Source: Porticoccaceae bacterium
GTDB taxonomy: Bacteria; Pseudomonadota; Gammaproteobacteria; Pseudomonadales; Porticoccaceae
Direction of reading: 5' to 3'
NCBI GenBank assembly: GCA_003448675.1
Contig: DLXZ01000143.1
Location: forward strand, 1-6,673
DNA length: 6,673 bases
Made by a program: the position numbers and the translations under genes. The notes beneath the pieces are model-generated. The model had not been told where the DNA came from. It saw only the letters and a program-made list of their open reading frames with translations, and made no database searches. Below are positions 6,452 to 6,673 of this stretch, piece after piece (within the stretch, counting starts at the first letter, position 1; each line of letters opens with the position of its first letter).

Positions 6452-6480
6452 TTGAGCCACCTCCAACCCTGTTCCATAAT
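6452..6480 (+). promoter_or_regulatory. Candidate sigma70 promoter of the slyD-like gene
   Basis: TTGAGC (6452-6457) and CATAAT (6475-6480) are separated by 17 bp, with four and five of six consensus matches. The predicted start near 6487 gives a leader of about 20 nt before the ATG at 6508. It lies in the 189-bp divergent gap 6319-6507, which otherwise holds only the possible PLL promoter. Confidence 0.5.
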
Positions 6481-6507
6481 CCGGCCTTTCATAAAAGACA
6501 GCATCCC

Positions 6508-6673
6508 ATGACCATCAATCTCAAGTCCGTTGTCGCCATTCACTACACCCTGCGGGACGATAGCGGCGTTGAACTCGAATCCACCCACGGAAGCGAACCC
6601 GTGGTGTATCTACAGGGCGCAGGCAATATCGTGAGGGGGCTGGAGCTGGCGTTAGGTGCACACGTCCGTGGAT
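6508..6673 (+). CDS. slyD: SlyD-like FKBP-type peptidyl-prolyl cis-trans isomerase, partial (N-terminus only)
   Basis: From the ATG at 6508 the frame reads 55 complete codons and runs off the right edge. The sequence begins MTINLKSVVAIHYTLRDD and continues with SGVELESTHGSEPVVYLQGAGNI (19-41, quoted here in two parts: SGVELESTHGSE, then PVVYLQGAGNI) and VRGLELALGAH (42-52). This is the N-terminal FKBP half-domain of SlyD/FKBP-type isomerases, in which V(V)YLxGxGxIxxGLExAL is diagnostic. Such proteins catalyse prolyl isomerisation and act as cytoplasmic chaperones; SlyD proper also carries a His-rich metal-binding tail, which would lie outside the window, so SlyD cannot be told from FkpB here. 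The ribosome binding site is weak, but a plausible promoter lies just upstream. The gene is functionally unrelated to the enzyme cluster and probably marks its boundary. It was found by direct reading because it is too short and open-ended for a standard ORF list. Confidence 0.88.
   Translation, partial: MTINLKSVVAIHYTLRDDSGVELESTHGSEPVVYLQGAGNIVRGLELALGAHVRG

Noticed and set aside
6481..6490. CCGGCCTTTC, identical to the right arm of the terminator at 2851-2860
   Set aside because: It is a 10-base match without a partner arm nearby, so it cannot form a hairpin; probably chance.
1..6673. Search for CRISPR arrays, tRNA or rRNA genes, insertion sequences, attachment sites and defence or toxin-antitoxin genes
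   Set aside because: No regularly spaced repeats, tRNA-like cloverleaf, transposase motif or terminal inverted repeats were seen by eye; all large frames are metabolic enzymes.

Overview
The window looks like part of a catabolic (accessory metabolism) gene cluster from a Gram-negative bacterium, most likely a marine or environmental gammaproteobacterium. That placement is an inference from the moderate GC content, the clear AAGGAG/GAGG-type ribosome binding sites, the sigma70-like promoter matches, the tight gene packing and a SlyD-type isomerase at the right edge. No rRNA, tRNA or mobile element was seen that would fix the taxonomy.

Layout, left to right. (1) Minus strand, 1-1573: a class II aldolase/adducin-family protein (1573 to 800) followed 82 bp downstream by a crotonase-fold (enoyl-CoA hydratase/isomerase) protein that runs off the left edge. 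(2) Plus strand, 1750-2787: a TIM-barrel amidohydrolase (PF04909/COG3618 type), divergent from the aldolase across a 176-bp gap. (3) A strong bidirectional hairpin (2830-2863) separates it from the next, convergent gene. (4) Minus strand, 2896-4023: an old-yellow-enzyme (OYE) family NADH:flavin oxidoreductase with its own good promoter. (5) Minus strand, 4281-6318: a phosphotriesterase-like metallohydrolase with lactonase-type residues, followed 37 bp later by a nitronate monooxygenase/NPD-type flavoprotein; these two probably form an operon. (6) Plus strand from 6508: the N-terminus of a SlyD-like FKBP peptidyl-prolyl isomerase, a housekeeping gene that probably marks the edge of the cluster.

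Taken together there are two flavin oxidoreductases, two metal-dependent hydrolases of the amidohydrolase superfamily (at least one plausibly acting on lactones), a crotonase and a zinc-dependent aldolase-fold protein. This is the toolkit expected for breaking down an unsaturated, oxygenated or cyclic compound: reduce an activated C=C bond, open a lactone, then process a CoA thioester. The substrate cannot be read from the sequence, and no transporter or transcriptional regulator lies in the window. Two enzymes lack a catalytic acid of their best-known relatives: the crotonase has Leu at the ECH Glu164 position and the class II aldolase-like protein has Gly at the FucA Glu73 position. Their family names should therefore not be taken as their reactions.

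No intergenic stretch exceeds 300 bases. The longest (4024-4280) holds the OYE promoter and otherwise nothing I can support.
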